Below are positions 26,241-38,318 of a stretch of DNA of 54,458 bases, one piece after another. Under the pieces are notes generated by a model. That model did not search any database. It saw only the letters and a program-made list of their open reading frames with translations, and was not told the DNA's origin. The position numbers were made by a program, and so were the translations under genes. Every line of letters starts with the position of its first letter. Position 1 is the first letter of the stretch. The stretch is from NCBI RefSeq assembly GCF_000469345.1, contig NZ_KI271123.1, positions 1-54,458 on the forward strand, in the 5' to 3' direction. Origin of the DNA: Eubacterium ramulus ATCC 29099 (GTDB lineage Bacteria > Bacillota > Clostridia > Lachnospirales > Lachnospiraceae).

Positions 26241-27597
26241 GGGCCTGCTCCTCCAGGAGTTTCTCATTGGCACGTTCTACATTCATTTTGGACATGATAA
26301 AAGTAATAATAAGAGCAATCACCACCGGAACCCAAAGATACATAATCTGAAGCATCTGAATACAGGAATCACTCTGCACCGCCAGCGTTCCGTCAAAACC
26401 ACTGAGGTCCAGAAGCCAGCCGGTAATGGCAATTCCAATTCCACCGCCCAGTTTAATACCAAGAGAGGTACAGGAATACATGGTTCCATCTACTCTTTTC
26501 TTCTTTGTCAGATACGTATATTCCGAACAGGAAGCAATCACTGCATTCATATCTCCCTGCCATGGTCCCATACCAAAGGCTGCAATACCGGTAAACAAAA
26601 GCATTAATGGCACACTTCCCAGATAACCGGCTACTACAACCAGGGCTCTTCCAATCGTTCCAATCACATATCCGGTCAAATTCAGTTTATACATTCCCTT
26701 CCATTTTTCCACTAAAAACGGTGTAACCAGCAGTGCAATAATCAGAGGGATATTAATCGCCCAGGAAAATACGCCGTACAGATTTTCATTAAACAGGATA
26801 TAGGTCATATAATAAATCCCCATATTTAACATAGCGGTATAAATCTGTTGTAAAATATAAGTAGCACAGATCATCACATAATACTTGTTTGTAAACAAGA
26901 GCTTCCCGGCATCAATCAGGGAATATTTCTCATCTGCTCCAGATGCTTTTCCATCATTTAATTCTTCTTCCGGCAGTTCCTTCACTGAAAATACGGAAAT
27001 GGTATTCACTACAAGTCCGATTACCGCATAAACAATGGCAACCATTCTCCAGCCGGCAGCTCCACCACCCATCCATTCCACAAATCCAATCGTCAGGGAC
27101 TGGATCAAAAGACTGGTTGAAAAAGCAAAGATAAAGCGATAGGAGCCCATCTGTACCCGTTCCTTGCTGTTTTTTGTTACCAGGGCTGTCAAAGCAGAAT
27201 AGGCAATATTATTCGCAGTATAAAAAACTGCGTTTAACAAGGTATAGGCAATAAAGAACCAGGCATACTGGGCAAACTCACCCATATTTGCAGGAATAGC
27301 AAAAATAGCCACCAGTGTTACTGCACAGCCAATATATCCATACAGCATCCAAGGTCTTGCCTTGCCCAGTCTGCTCTTTGTCTTATCGATCAGCGAGCCA
27401 AAGAATACATCTGTAACCCCATCAAATAATTTCGACACTGCGATCAGGGTTCCAATAATTCCAGGGTTCAATCCTACCGTATTGGTCAGATAAATCATGA
27501 CAAAGGAGGACAGGAACGCATAAACCACGTTTCCTGCAATATCCCCGGATCCATACCCTACTTTGTTGTACCATTTTAAATATTTTTTCTCATTCAT
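26209..27597 (-). CDS. GPH-family sugar:cation symporter
   Basis: A 462-aa transporter of the glycoside-pentoside-hexuronide family (MelB/LacS-like without a IIA domain). About 12 membrane segments; the N-terminal YLKWYNKVGYGSGDIAGN is the family hallmark, with the TDVFFGSLIDKTKSRLGKAR loop between helices 2 and 3 containing the cation/sugar Asp and basic residues. It should take up lactose or another beta-galactoside. It is 6 bp after the beta-galactosidase gene and is translated from it with only a weak ribosome site (GTAAGAGCAC), suggesting coupling. Confidence 0.9.
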   Translation of the reverse strand: MNEKKYLKWYNKVGYGSGDIAGNVVYAFLSSFVMIYLTNTVGLNPGIIGTLIAVSKLFDGVTDVFFGSLIDKTKSRLGKARPWMLYGYIGCAVTLVAIFAIPANMGEFAQYAWFFIAYTLLNAVFYTANNIAYSALTALVTKNSKERVQMGSYRFIFAFSTSLLIQSLTIGFVEWMGGGAAGWRMVAIVYAVIGLVVNTISVFSVKELPEEELNDGKASGADEKYSLIDAGKLLFTNKYYVMICATYILQQIYTAMLNMGIYYMTYILFNENLYGVFSWAINIPLIIALLVTPFLVEKWKGMYKLNLTGYVIGTIGRALVVVAGYLGSVPLMLLFTGIAAFGMGPWQGDMNAVIASCSEYTYLTKKKRVDGTMYSCTSLGIKLGGGIGIAITGWLLDLSGFDGTLAVQSDSCIQMLQIMYLWVPVVIALIITFIMSKMNVERANEKLLEEQALKEEDDNWYN

Positions 27598-27603
27598 GTG
27601 CTC

Positions 27604-30708
<3,105 letters not shown>

Positions 30709-30908
30709 TTATCGTTATTTTACGCCCTTTTCACACTGTTTATGATCTCCTAAATTGTCCAAATCCAGATCTGCTTGATTGTCCACCAATTGATTAGTAT
30801 ACTGTCCTTATCAAGAAAAAGGAAAAGGTTCCAAAGCACCCTCCTAGCAAGATCGTACTCTGGAACCCTGGTCAATAACCATGTTTATTGTAACAGATTA
30901 CACCCGGA

Positions 30909-31424
30909 TTGGACAACATATTTTTACAAGAGAGCAATGAATTTCTTTGTCCTGTATGTCGAATAGGAAATTTGATTTTCAGAGATTACTGCAAACGAAT
31001 CATCCGCTACGAAGATGGTTCTCATGAATGGATTCAAATCCCGAGACACAGATGCAATAATCTGAAATGCAAGAGAATTCACCGGATGCTGCCAGATTGT
31101 CTGGTTCCGTATAAACACTATAATGAGGAAACAATCTCTGGCGTTTTGGATGATATCGTTAATCCTGATGATGAAGATTCTGAAATTTATCCTTCCGAAA
31201 AAACGATGCTCCGCTGGCATCACTGGTTTATTTTAAATCAATTCAACATAGAAGGACATATGAAATCGATTGGTTACAGATTACTGGGTTTTAAAGAGGA
31301 ACTGTTAAAATTCAGTAATTCATTGCTCGGTCACATAAAGAGTTCCATGCCAGATGCCTGGCTGAGAACCATTCTCCGTTACCTATATAATTCGGGGAAT
31401 TCTTTACAGCCATGCTATTCGTGA
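30909..31424 (+). CDS. DUF6431-type zinc protein of the transposon
   Basis: A 171-aa protein with two cysteine pairs, CPVC at about 14-17 and CNNLKC at about 50-55, typical of a DUF6431 zinc knuckle, followed by LPDCLVPYKHYNEETI, its most conserved stretch. A helix-turn-helix-like segment follows (PSEKTMLRWHHWF). Such genes accompany this kind of DDE/AAA transposon and probably help target or assemble the transpososome. The start is unclear: only a TTG without a ribosome site opens the frame. The adjoining frames downstream also look coding, so a frameshift near 31395 is possible. Confidence 0.6.
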   Translation: MDNIFLQESNEFLCPVCRIGNLIFRDYCKRIIRYEDGSHEWIQIPRHRCNNLKCKRIHRMLPDCLVPYKHYNEETISGVLDDIVNPDDEDSEIYPSEKTMLRWHHWFILNQFNIEGHMKSIGYRLLGFKEELLKFSNSLLGHIKSSMPDAWLRTILRYLYNSGNSLQPCYS

Positions 31425-31497
31425 GTTTTACCGACTTTGTTTTCACTGTCCGGGAAAAGGACTGTATGATGATCTCAGAAAGGAGATACATACAGTT

Positions 31498-32904
31498 ATG
31501 AATCAAAATACAGCTTTAATAAGAAAGCAGAACCGTGATGAAATTGCTTTACAGAAGTATACGATGATCTCACCACTATTGGATGAAAATATTGATCCGG
31601 CTGCGGTAAGAGAATTGCGAAGTAAACTGGCAGAACAGAACGGATTATCCGAACGTACATTACGTAGATATGTCAATGCTTATCAGAAAAAAGGATTTGA
31701 AGGATTAAAACCGGCAGAACGTGTCCGGTATAAAAAAGAAGTGATGCCTGATAATTACGATGAAATCCTGCAAGAAGCAATCCAACTCAGACGAGAGGTC
31801 CCTCGCAGATCTGTAGAACAGATCATTTTTATTCTCGAATCAGAAGGAAAAGTCGCTCCGGGCGTATTAAAGCGTCCAACTTTACAACGGCACCTATATC
31901 AGGCCGGATTCGGCTCTGCTCATATGGATATTTATCAAGATGCAAGAAGAAGCTCATCAAAACGTTTTTGCAAGTCGCATCGAATGATGTTAGTCCAGGG
32001 AGATATCAAGTATGGCCCGAAACTTCCCATTGGGAAAAATGGAGCCATGGTACAAACCTATCTTTCTTCTGCGATTGATGATCATTCCAGAATGATCCTG
32101 GCTTCACAATTCTATGATAATCAGGAAGAAACCATCGTGGAAGACACTTTTCATAAGGTAATCCTGAAGTTTGGCCGATTTGATAAGTGCTATTTCGACA
32201 ATGGAACCCAGTATGTTGCAAAACAGTTAAAGCTGTCCTTAGCAAAGCTATCTATACGGGTTGCACATGCCCCTGTAGCAAGCGGTCAGTCAAAGGGAAA
32301 AATAGAAAAGTTCCATCAGGTAGTAGATGATTTCATTGCAGAGGCAAAAGCGAAAAAAATCTACACACTGGAGGAACTGAATTATTATTGGAGCATTTAT
32401 CTGGAAGAATACTACCATAACCGATCACACGAAGGAATCCGGGAATACTATCAAAGTCTTGGAGTATCCGTTCCTGAAGAAGGGATCTCTCCGTTGCAGG
32501 AATTCAACCGGGACAACCGTCCACTTGTTTTTCTGGACAGTACTGTTGTTGGAGAAGCATTCCTTTATCATGAATCCCGTAAAGTTGATAAAGGCGGGTG
32601 CATTAGTTTCCAAGGACGACGTTACGAGACAAAAACTCAGTTGATTGGACGTACTGTTGAGATTGCTTATGCTCCATCATCACCTGAGATCATTACTGTG
32701 ACCGCACATGGAATGGAACCTTTTCAGGTAAGGCCTTTAAAGATTGGTGAATACTGCGAACCACGGGGAATGATTCCAAAAGAAATGCAGAAAGAAGAAC
32801 CTGAGACCTCAAGATTTCTGGATGTACTCGAAAAGCAGCATAAGGAATCAGTCAGGCGCTGCGCTGATGCGATCTCGTTCGGTGCATACAAACGGGAGGT
32901 GTAG
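31498..32904 (+). CDS. DDE transposase, IS481/Mu-like
   Basis: A 468-aa transposase. Residues about 50-140 hold two HTH domains (LSERTLRRYVNAYQKKGFEG and RRSVEQIIFILESEG). The rve/DDE catalytic core runs from about 155 to 310: Asp in MLVQGDIKYG, Asp in CYFDNGTQY, Glu in SKGKIEKFH. The C-terminal part (about 355-420) is the beta-barrel found after the core of Mu-type transposases. AAAGGAGATACATACAGTT precedes the ATG. It is followed 6 bp later by the AAA ATPase, the arrangement of TniA/TniB and IS21-type pairs. Confidence 0.87.
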   Translation: MNQNTALIRKQNRDEIALQKYTMISPLLDENIDPAAVRELRSKLAEQNGLSERTLRRYVNAYQKKGFEGLKPAERVRYKKEVMPDNYDEILQEAIQLRREVPRRSVEQIIFILESEGKVAPGVLKRPTLQRHLYQAGFGSAHMDIYQDARRSSSKRFCKSHRMMLVQGDIKYGPKLPIGKNGAMVQTYLSSAIDDHSRMILASQFYDNQEETIVEDTFHKVILKFGRFDKCYFDNGTQYVAKQLKLSLAKLSIRVAHAPVASGQSKGKIEKFHQVVDDFIAEAKAKKIYTLEELNYYWSIYLEEYYHNRSHEGIREYYQSLGVSVPEEGISPLQEFNRDNRPLVFLDSTVVGEAFLYHESRKVDKGGCISFQGRRYETKTQLIGRTVEIAYAPSSPEIITVTAHGMEPFQVRPLKIGEYCEPRGMIPKEMQKEEPETSRFLDVLEKQHKESVRRCADAISFGAYKREV

Positions 32905-32910
32905 CGGACT

Positions 32911-33735
32911 ATGTATGAAAAATTTTACCACATGACACACACACCTTTTTCCAGAAAAGTTCCACCGGAAGCATTGTATGAATCAAAAGCAATGACAGAT
33001 TGTCTGGGACGCCTTGCATATGTCGCTGACCGTCAGCTTTTTGCAGTAGTTACCGCAGATGCCGGATGTGGGAAATCTACTCTTATCCGTAAATTTTCCG
33101 CAAGCCTTTCAAAAGAAAAATATATTTTCCTGTATTTATCGGATTCAAAGCTCACACCGAGATGGTTTTATAAAGGATTGCTGGATCAGTTGGGATTGGA
33201 ATCCAAGTTTTACCGGGGAGACGCAAAGCGACAGCTGCAAAAGGAAATCGAAATCATCCGCGGTGTACATGGACAGAAAGTAGTATGCGTGCTTGATGAA
33301 GCGCATCTGCTGGAAAAGGAAACGATCGAAGAATTCCGCTTTTTATTAAATTACCGGTTTGATTCGGAAAGCCCTATGGCACTGGTATTGGTTGGACAGT
33401 CAGAACTCTGGGAAGATAAGCTGCGGTTAAAACGCTATGATGCCGTCCGGCAACGGATTGATATTAACTGTGTCTTACCACATTTAGACCGGGCGGAAAC
33501 AGAAAAATATATTCAATCGCATTTGACATATGCCGGGATTATTGACCGGGAATTATTCAGCCGGCGGGCTATGGATGAAATCTTCCGACTTTCATGTGGA
33601 ATTCCGAGACTGATTAACCGAATTTGTGAAAAATCCCTGATGTATGGCTGCCAACAAAATCTCCGTATCATTGATGATCAGGATGTTATCTACGTCAGTG
33701 AACATGAAATGTTAAGGGGAGGTGAGCAATCATGA
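32911..33735 (+). CDS. AAA+ ATPase, TniB/ExeA family
   Basis: A 274-aa ATPase that would regulate target capture by the transposase. Walker A is ADAGCGKSTLIRKF (about 50-63), Walker B is VVCVLDEAHLL (about 122-132), and sensor 1 is ALVLVGQSEL. The start MYEKFYHMTHTPFSRKVPP is the typical ExeA-like opening (YxxxFGLxxxPF). The reading frame overlaps the next gene by four bases (ATGA). Length and position match TniB and IstB-like helper proteins. Confidence 0.88.
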   Translation: MYEKFYHMTHTPFSRKVPPEALYESKAMTDCLGRLAYVADRQLFAVVTADAGCGKSTLIRKFSASLSKEKYIFLYLSDSKLTPRWFYKGLLDQLGLESKFYRGDAKRQLQKEIEIIRGVHGQKVVCVLDEAHLLEKETIEEFRFLLNYRFDSESPMALVLVGQSELWEDKLRLKRYDAVRQRIDINCVLPHLDRAETEKYIQSHLTYAGIIDRELFSRRAMDEIFRLSCGIPRLINRICEKSLMYGCQQNLRIIDDQDVIYVSEHEMLRGGEQS

Positions 33736-34076
33736 CTCTCACTTATCAGTATCCAGTGGTATATTTTTACGGTGATGATGAAGAAGACTCAGAAATCGTT
33801 CAGAAAGAAGGACGGATTGAACCGCTAAAAACGGACAAAGAACCTTATGAAGCAATCGTATCAGCAGAAGAATACAGCTTTCATATCTTGTTTGGTTCTC
33901 AAATCGGTGGAATGTTTCTATGCATTCCCGGATGGCACATGGGATGTGAATTGTCTCATTTGAATGATATATTTTGGAACAGGGAGTCCATTTCTAGAAG
34001 CGATGAATCATTTGGATATGAAAATGCAACAGCGATTGCATATGCATTGAAAGAACTTAACGAATTGGTTGGATAA
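33732..34076 (+). CDS. Transposon-linked acidic protein, unknown
   Basis: A 114-aa protein translated by ATGA overlap with the AAA ATPase. It is acidic at the N-terminus (YGDDEEDSEIVQKEG), with a hydrophobic centre (EEYSFHILFGSQIGGMFLCI) and a helical C-terminus. No domain recognised. Constant position after the ATPase suggests a role in transposition or its regulation; it is the last gene before the right end and is followed by the hairpin at 34080. Confidence 0.55.
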   Translation: MTLTYQYPVVYFYGDDEEDSEIVQKEGRIEPLKTDKEPYEAIVSAEEYSFHILFGSQIGGMFLCIPGWHMGCELSHLNDIFWNRESISRSDESFGYENATAIAYALKELNELVG

Positions 34077-34079
34077 AAT

Positions 34080-34107
34080 GATATCGCCGGAACAGTCCGG
34101 CGATATC
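34080..34107. terminator. Perfect 12-bp hairpin in the transposon's right end
   Basis: GATATCGCCGGA and TCCGGCGATATC separated by ACAG, 3 bp after the last transposon gene. It is not followed by a T run on the plus strand, so termination is uncertain; it may insulate the element from outside transcription. Confidence 0.5.
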
Positions 34108-34273
34108 AAAAAGAACTATTGTGGACACAAGATTGAGCTGTTTCTAGACAATTTGGGTAATCAGGAATTGGACAATTTGAGAGATCATAAACATCACACA
34201 TTTCGTCCATAAACTCTATGAGACTATACATGCACAAAATAATACAGTTCTATAACTCCTAATCCGTTATTCA

Positions 34274-34315
34274 CCAAAAAATCCGGCATACCTGAAATTT
34301 TTTCAGATACACCGG
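34274..34315 (-). terminator. Terminator of the lipoprotein gene
   Basis: A 15-bp imperfect stem (CCGGTGTATCTGAAA / TTTCAGGTATGCCGG) followed by ATTTTTTGG on the minus strand, 28 bp beyond the stop. Confidence 0.8.
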
Positions 34316-34342
34316 TCTTATGATTGCCTGCCTGTTCTTCTT

Positions 34343-35188
34343 TTACTCCATCACATTCCCATTTTCCATAATAATGGGCGCCAGTTCCGTTTTATCTCCA
34401 TACAAATCTGGACGTGCCAGCAGATATTCTTTTAGTTCTGCCCGGTCTTTAAAATACGTTGCCTGGAACGGATCCATAGCACTATATTTTTCTACAAAGA
34501 GCAGTCCCTCTTTTGTGTCCGCCAGAACACCCGTGTGTCCTACAAAACGTGCCTGATCCTCCGGTGCGTGCAGATACACGCTGATCAGGGAAAGTTTGTC
34601 CCCACTGATTTGAATGTCCCGTTCTTTCCATGCCTCCTGGATTTTTTGCTCATGCTCCTCTAAAGTTGAAGTTCCCTCCACAGACACCTGGTTAAAAAGT
34701 GTCAGAAAATCTGCTCTTTCCTCTTTTGTCAGCTGATATTCCGGCATCGTGTCAATGGCATCAATATCAAACATCAACCACAAATCCGTATCATTCCCAG
34801 TCTCCGCTGTTGTCAGCTGGTTCTTTATCAGGTTAAAAGCGGTCAGGCGACAGTTTGATACCTGCAGATAGGAATACGGTTTCGCAGAATCATCCATCAA
34901 AATAGAACTGTAATCCATCCCGTCTTTCGGAAGGACTGTAAATCCTTTGGGATACGAGTACGACTTAGCTGTTATCTCGTGATAATCCTCTGCCCATTTT
35001 TCAAGTGCCGCTGTCTGTTCTTTTGTTACACCGCACGCCTCCAGTTCTCCCACAACAGCTTTTCTGGACTCTTTATCTGCCAGGTTTGTATATTCTCCTG
35101 CCTGTCCAGTTTCTTTCTTCCCGCATCCTGCCAGTGCCAGCATACCGGCCGTCATAATAGCGGTCCATACCAAAATTGCTTTCTTCAT
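34343..35188 (-). CDS. DUF4300-like lipoprotein
   Basis: A 281-aa secreted lipoprotein. The N-terminus is a lipoprotein signal: basic MKKA, hydrophobic core, and lipobox LALAGC with Cys22 as lipidation site. The mature part (DYSSILMDDSAKPYSYLQVSNCRLTAFNLI; LMFDIDAID; RFVGHTGVLADTKEGLLFVEKY) matches the pattern of the DUF4300 family, which is widespread in Clostridia and of unknown role. The ATG lies after GAGAGGAGAG-type DNA. It stands alone between the transposon and a divergent AraC gene, which may regulate it. Confidence 0.75.
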   Translation of the reverse strand: MKKAILVWTAIMTAGMLALAGCGKKETGQAGEYTNLADKESRKAVVGELEACGVTKEQTAALEKWAEDYHEITAKSYSYPKGFTVLPKDGMDYSSILMDDSAKPYSYLQVSNCRLTAFNLIKNQLTTAETGNDTDLWLMFDIDAIDTMPEYQLTKEERADFLTLFNQVSVEGTSTLEEHEQKIQEAWKERDIQISGDKLSLISVYLHAPEDQARFVGHTGVLADTKEGLLFVEKYSAMDPFQATYFKDRAELKEYLLARPDLYGDKTELAPIIMENGNVME

Positions 35189-35349
35189 TGTTACACTCTC
35201 CTCTTAACTTTCTTTGTTTCCCCTTGTTCCACTGCTTATTCTACGCTTTTTTTATCAATTTATCTATGAACACTATTGCACAAAATATGTACATAATGAT
35301 ACACTTACTGTTAGAAACAAACCAATGATTTCAAAGGAAGTGGAATATC

Positions 35350-36213
35350 ATGTATATAAATTCCGGTTATCTGCATAATTCATTACTGGATTTCAAGGAT
35401 AAGAGCAGACCTTTGGTTGTGGGTAGCTGCGGCACTTACCGGCTGATCCACCAGCCCAAACTGCCCACCTACCGACCCAGAGGAAGGATTGACTATCAAC
35501 TATTATATATTGTAGCCGGAAAAGGGCATTTTTTTCTTGACGGTAAAGAGGAGATTATTGAGGCGGGTCACATGCTTTTGTACCGCCCCAGGGAGATGCA
35601 GAAATATGTTTACTACGGTTCAGACCAGACAGAAGTGTATTGGGTTCATTTTACCGGGAGCAATATAAAAAATATTTTAAAAGAGTATCATTTATTTGAG
35701 TCCGGACGGATTATGCAAACTGGAAACTCTTCCGAATACCATCAACTTTTTCGGAAAATGATCCAGGAGCTCCAGCTTACCCGCCCGCATTATGAGGAAT
35801 ATTTATCACTCCTGCTCCGTGAACTGTTCCTTCTGATCAGCCGGCAAGCCCCTATTGGCATCTCCTCCCAGAACCGGATGCTGCAAAAAGAAATGGAGAA
35901 GGCCACACAGTATTTCAGCGAACATTTTACAGAAGAAATCTCCATTGAACAATACGCCATGGACAAACACCTTAGTACGAGCTGGTTTATCCGCAGCTTT
36001 AAACGCTACAACGGTGTAACTCCCATGCAGTATATATTAAATCTACGGATTACAAATGCAAAGACACTGCTCCGAACCACCACGTATTCTGTTGCTGAAG
36101 TTGCGTCAATTGTTGGGTATGATAACCCACTATATTTCAGCAGACTGTTCAAAAAACAAACGGGACTCCCACCATCTGAGTTCCGGAATACAGAAACAAT
36201 GTTTTTCATATAA
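35350..36213 (+). CDS. AraC-family cupin regulator
   Basis: A 287-aa AraC protein. Residues about 35-110 form the arabinose-binding-type cupin (YQLLYIVAGKGHFFLDGKEE; EAGHMLLYRPREMQKY), and 185-283 hold the two HTH motifs (SIEQYAMDKHLSTSWFIRSF; VAEVASIVGYDNPLYFSRLF). RBS AAAGGAAGTGGAATATC. It is divergent from the lipoprotein gene, with 160 bp of shared promoter region, and is followed by the terminator at 36232-36283. The ligand and targets are unknown. Confidence 0.85.
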   Translation: MYINSGYLHNSLLDFKDKSRPLVVGSCGTYRLIHQPKLPTYRPRGRIDYQLLYIVAGKGHFFLDGKEEIIEAGHMLLYRPREMQKYVYYGSDQTEVYWVHFTGSNIKNILKEYHLFESGRIMQTGNSSEYHQLFRKMIQELQLTRPHYEEYLSLLLRELFLLISRQAPIGISSQNRMLQKEMEKATQYFSEHFTEEISIEQYAMDKHLSTSWFIRSFKRYNGVTPMQYILNLRITNAKTLLRTTTYSVAEVASIVGYDNPLYFSRLFKKQTGLPPSEFRNTETMFFI

Positions 36214-36231
36214 AATAAAATGTTGCCATCC

Positions 36232-36283
36232 AAAAAGTAGAGGGCGTATATAACTACCCATATATCCCCTTCTGCTTTTTTTA
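36232..36283 (+). terminator. Terminator of the AraC gene
   Basis: A stem pairing AAAAAGTAGAGGG with CCCCTTCTGCTTTTTT, with further pairing of ATATA in the loop region and a T run, 18 bp beyond the stop. It may also serve the minus-strand gene at 36512-36291. Confidence 0.75.
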
Positions 36284-36290
36284 ATCTCTT

Positions 36291-36512
36291 TTAATAATTT
36301 GGAGAAATCTGTTTAAATGGATAACGCATCATTAAAAATGTCATAATCAATATTCCCACATATCCAATAGCGGCAACGTTCTGTTGACATATTGCGCCAA
36401 TTATCATCACTACTGTAAGTATAATAAGCAATATCATTAGTGTATATTTGATTGTAATTCTGCAAAATTTTTTTATTTAAGTTTTTACTGCTTCATCATT
36501 TGATAAATTCAT
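36291..36512 (-). pseudogene. Small two-span membrane protein with in-frame stop
   Basis: A 74-codon minus-strand frame behind GGAAGGGAAAATTT. It starts MNLSNDEAVKT, meets a TAA at codon 12, then continues in the same frame with two hydrophobic helices (YTLMILLIILTVVMIIGAIC; GYVGILIMTFLMM) and ends KQISPNY. It would be a membrane protein, perhaps immunity-like, linked to the RiPP locus. It is either a pseudogene or is reinitiated at an internal ATG (codon 25). Confidence 0.45.
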
Positions 36513-36639
36513 AAATTTTCCCTTCCATTATATTACCATTCTTATATTTCTATTTTATACTTGTTCTCATGCATTTCACATGTTAAAATTCTTATTGTTA
36601 ACTCTTCACTTTTATCTATATAAAAAGGAACAAGATATA

Positions 36640-37341
36640 ATGAGCAATATACTAATTATTGATGATGATATTGATTTATGTAATTTAATGAAACATTGCG
36701 TTTTTAATGAAGGCTTTACTCCATTGGTAGCACATACTAAACAGGAAGCATTTTCTATCCTTAGTGCATCTTCTAGCGTAATTTCTTTAGTAATCCTAGA
36801 TATTATGCTCCCCGACGGGAGTGGATTAGAAATCTTATCCCATATTCATAACAATTGGAATTTTCCAGTAATTATGGTAACAGCCAAAGACAGTCTAGAG
36901 GACAAAGTTATCGGATTACGCCTAGGTGCAGATGATTATCTAACTAAACCCTTTAATTTAAAAGAACTTGAAGCACGAATTAATGCTCTGACTAGGCGAT
37001 ATAAATTAAACATATCTCCCTCTGATAGTGAAAATAATTTATTACAGTTTAACACAATCTCAATAGATAGGGCTACTAGAAGTGTAATTTGTAATGATAC
37101 AAACGTCACTCTAACTGGCAGAGAATTTGACATTCTATTGTGTTTATCTTCAAGCCCTAATACAGTTTATACAAAAAAGCAAATATATGAATCCGTTTGG
37201 CAAGAAGAGTATTTTTACGATGATGGAAGTCTAATGTCCATTATTTGTAAAATCCGCAAAAAGTTAAAAGATTGTAGTCCTAATATCAATTACATTGAAA
37301 CAGTACATGGTATAGGATATCGATTTAATAAGGAGGCATAA
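36640..37341 (+). CDS. OmpR-family response regulator
   Basis: A 233-aa regulator. The receiver domain (1-120) has IDDDID acids at the N-terminus, Asp in LVILDIMLPDGSG as phospho-acceptor and Lys in DYLTKPF; the C-terminal winged helix (about 135-230) has LTGREFDILLCL and VHGIGYRF. The start at 36640 (MSNILIID) with AAGGAA is preferred to an upstream ATG. Five bases precede the kinase gene. The pair is next to and convergent with the RiPP exporter, so it probably responds to a peptide or cell-wall stress and controls the exporter locus. Confidence 0.88.
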   Translation: MSNILIIDDDIDLCNLMKHCVFNEGFTPLVAHTKQEAFSILSASSSVISLVILDIMLPDGSGLEILSHIHNNWNFPVIMVTAKDSLEDKVIGLRLGADDYLTKPFNLKELEARINALTRRYKLNISPSDSENNLLQFNTISIDRATRSVICNDTNVTLTGREFDILLCLSSSPNTVYTKKQIYESVWQEEYFYDDGSLMSIICKIRKKLKDCSPNINYIETVHGIGYRFNKEA

Positions 37342-37346
37342 TTATC

Positions 37347-38276
37347 ATGATTCTATTTTTTCTAATATTTTTTCTTTTACTTTTTATATGTCTTTCTATA
37401 TATTATTACATTTTAAATCGACGCCTTCAGTCTGAGATATCACAGATTGAAGACTCCTTAGAAATATCACTTTCCGGAAACCTGCACCATAGAATTCTAG
37501 TACAACCTAATGCTCAGACGAAAAATATTTGTTTTCTCATCAATAAATTATGTTGCAACTATCAAAATGATATTTCTTTACTAAAAAAATCCGAAAAAAA
37601 ATATAAAGATTTAATGATTAATTTATCTCATGATGTTCGTACACCACTTGCCTCCATGTTAGGTCATCTTGAATTACTAACTAGTTCACCAGATATAACT
37701 CCATCTAATAACCTTTCTGCTTCCTTAGATGTAATTAACCGGAAAGCATTAGAACTAGCTAATTTTGTAGAAATGCTTTTTCAATGGACAAAACTAGATG
37801 CAAATGAAGAAAAACTTTTTTTATCTCCATTCGATATAAATGAACAATCAAGAATCATTATCAGCAAATGGCTACATATTTTTGAAAAAAATAGTATTAA
37901 ATATAAATTTGCCATACCTGAAAAAGCTTTTATCTGTATCATAGATCCTGTTGCCTATCAGCGTATTATTGATAACCTTTTCAAAAATATCGTAAATCAC
38001 AGCCATGCATCACAAATGCAATTTTCTGTATCAACTTTTAATTCTTCTATCCACATTTCTATTGAAGATAATGGGATAGGCATTAAAAATGTAGATCAAA
38101 ATCTTATTTTCGAACGACTATATCAATGTGACTTATCCCGTAACAGTAAAGGAAACGGATTGGGATTAGCTATTGTAAAAGAACTCGTCCAAAAACTTAA
38201 TGGTTCTATTACTTTAGAAAGTGTTCCTAATGTGTATACAAAATTCCTGTTATCTTTTCCTCTTCAATCATCTTAA
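37347..38276 (+). CDS. HisKA sensor histidine kinase
   Basis: A 309-aa kinase with one N-terminal membrane helix (about 1-24) and no extracellular sensor, as in the intramembrane-sensing kinases that work with bacteriocin ABC transporters. Phospho-acceptor box INLSHDVRTPLASMLGH (His about 97), N box RIIDNLFKNIVNHS, G1 IEDNGIGI and G2 GNGLGLAIV are all present. AAGGAGGCATAATTATC precedes the ATG. It pairs with the regulator just upstream, and its stop lies within a hairpin shared with the convergent exporter gene. Confidence 0.88.
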   Translation: MILFFLIFFLLLFICLSIYYYILNRRLQSEISQIEDSLEISLSGNLHHRILVQPNAQTKNICFLINKLCCNYQNDISLLKKSEKKYKDLMINLSHDVRTPLASMLGHLELLTSSPDITPSNNLSASLDVINRKALELANFVEMLFQWTKLDANEEKLFLSPFDINEQSRIIISKWLHIFEKNSIKYKFAIPEKAFICIIDPVAYQRIIDNLFKNIVNHSHASQMQFSVSTFNSSIHISIEDNGIGIKNVDQNLIFERLYQCDLSRNSKGNGLGLAIVKELVQKLNGSITLESVPNVYTKFLLSFPLQSS

Positions 38277-38318
38277 ATAGCAGATGAGATTATAGTTGTA
38301 TGATCTCATCTGCTATTT
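38275..38318. terminator. Bidirectional terminator of kinase and exporter
   Basis: A perfect 16-bp stem, AAATAGCAGATGAGAT (38275-38290) and ATCTCATCTGCTATTT (38303-38318), between convergent genes. The right arm is also the last codons of the exporter. Confidence 0.8.

Larger units (their letters stand above)
30737..34193 (+). mobile_element. 3457-bp Mu/Tn5053-like transposon
   Basis: Terminal inverted repeats TGTTTATGATCTC (30737-30749 and, inverted, 34181-34193) continue into AAATTGTCC, giving a 24-bp repeat with two mismatches. Extra TTGTCC/CTGTCC copies lie inside each end (about 30755, 30779, 30802; 34123, 34146, 34170), like the multiple transposase sites of Mu- and Tn7-type ends. The cargo is only the transposition set: DUF6431 protein, DDE transposase, AAA ATPase and a 114-aa protein. 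Confidence 0.85.
30731..34199 (+). repeat. 6-bp target duplication flanking the transposon
   Basis: TCACAC occurs at 30731-30736 directly before the left terminal repeat and at 34194-34199 directly after the right one, marking the insertion boundaries. Confidence 0.8.
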
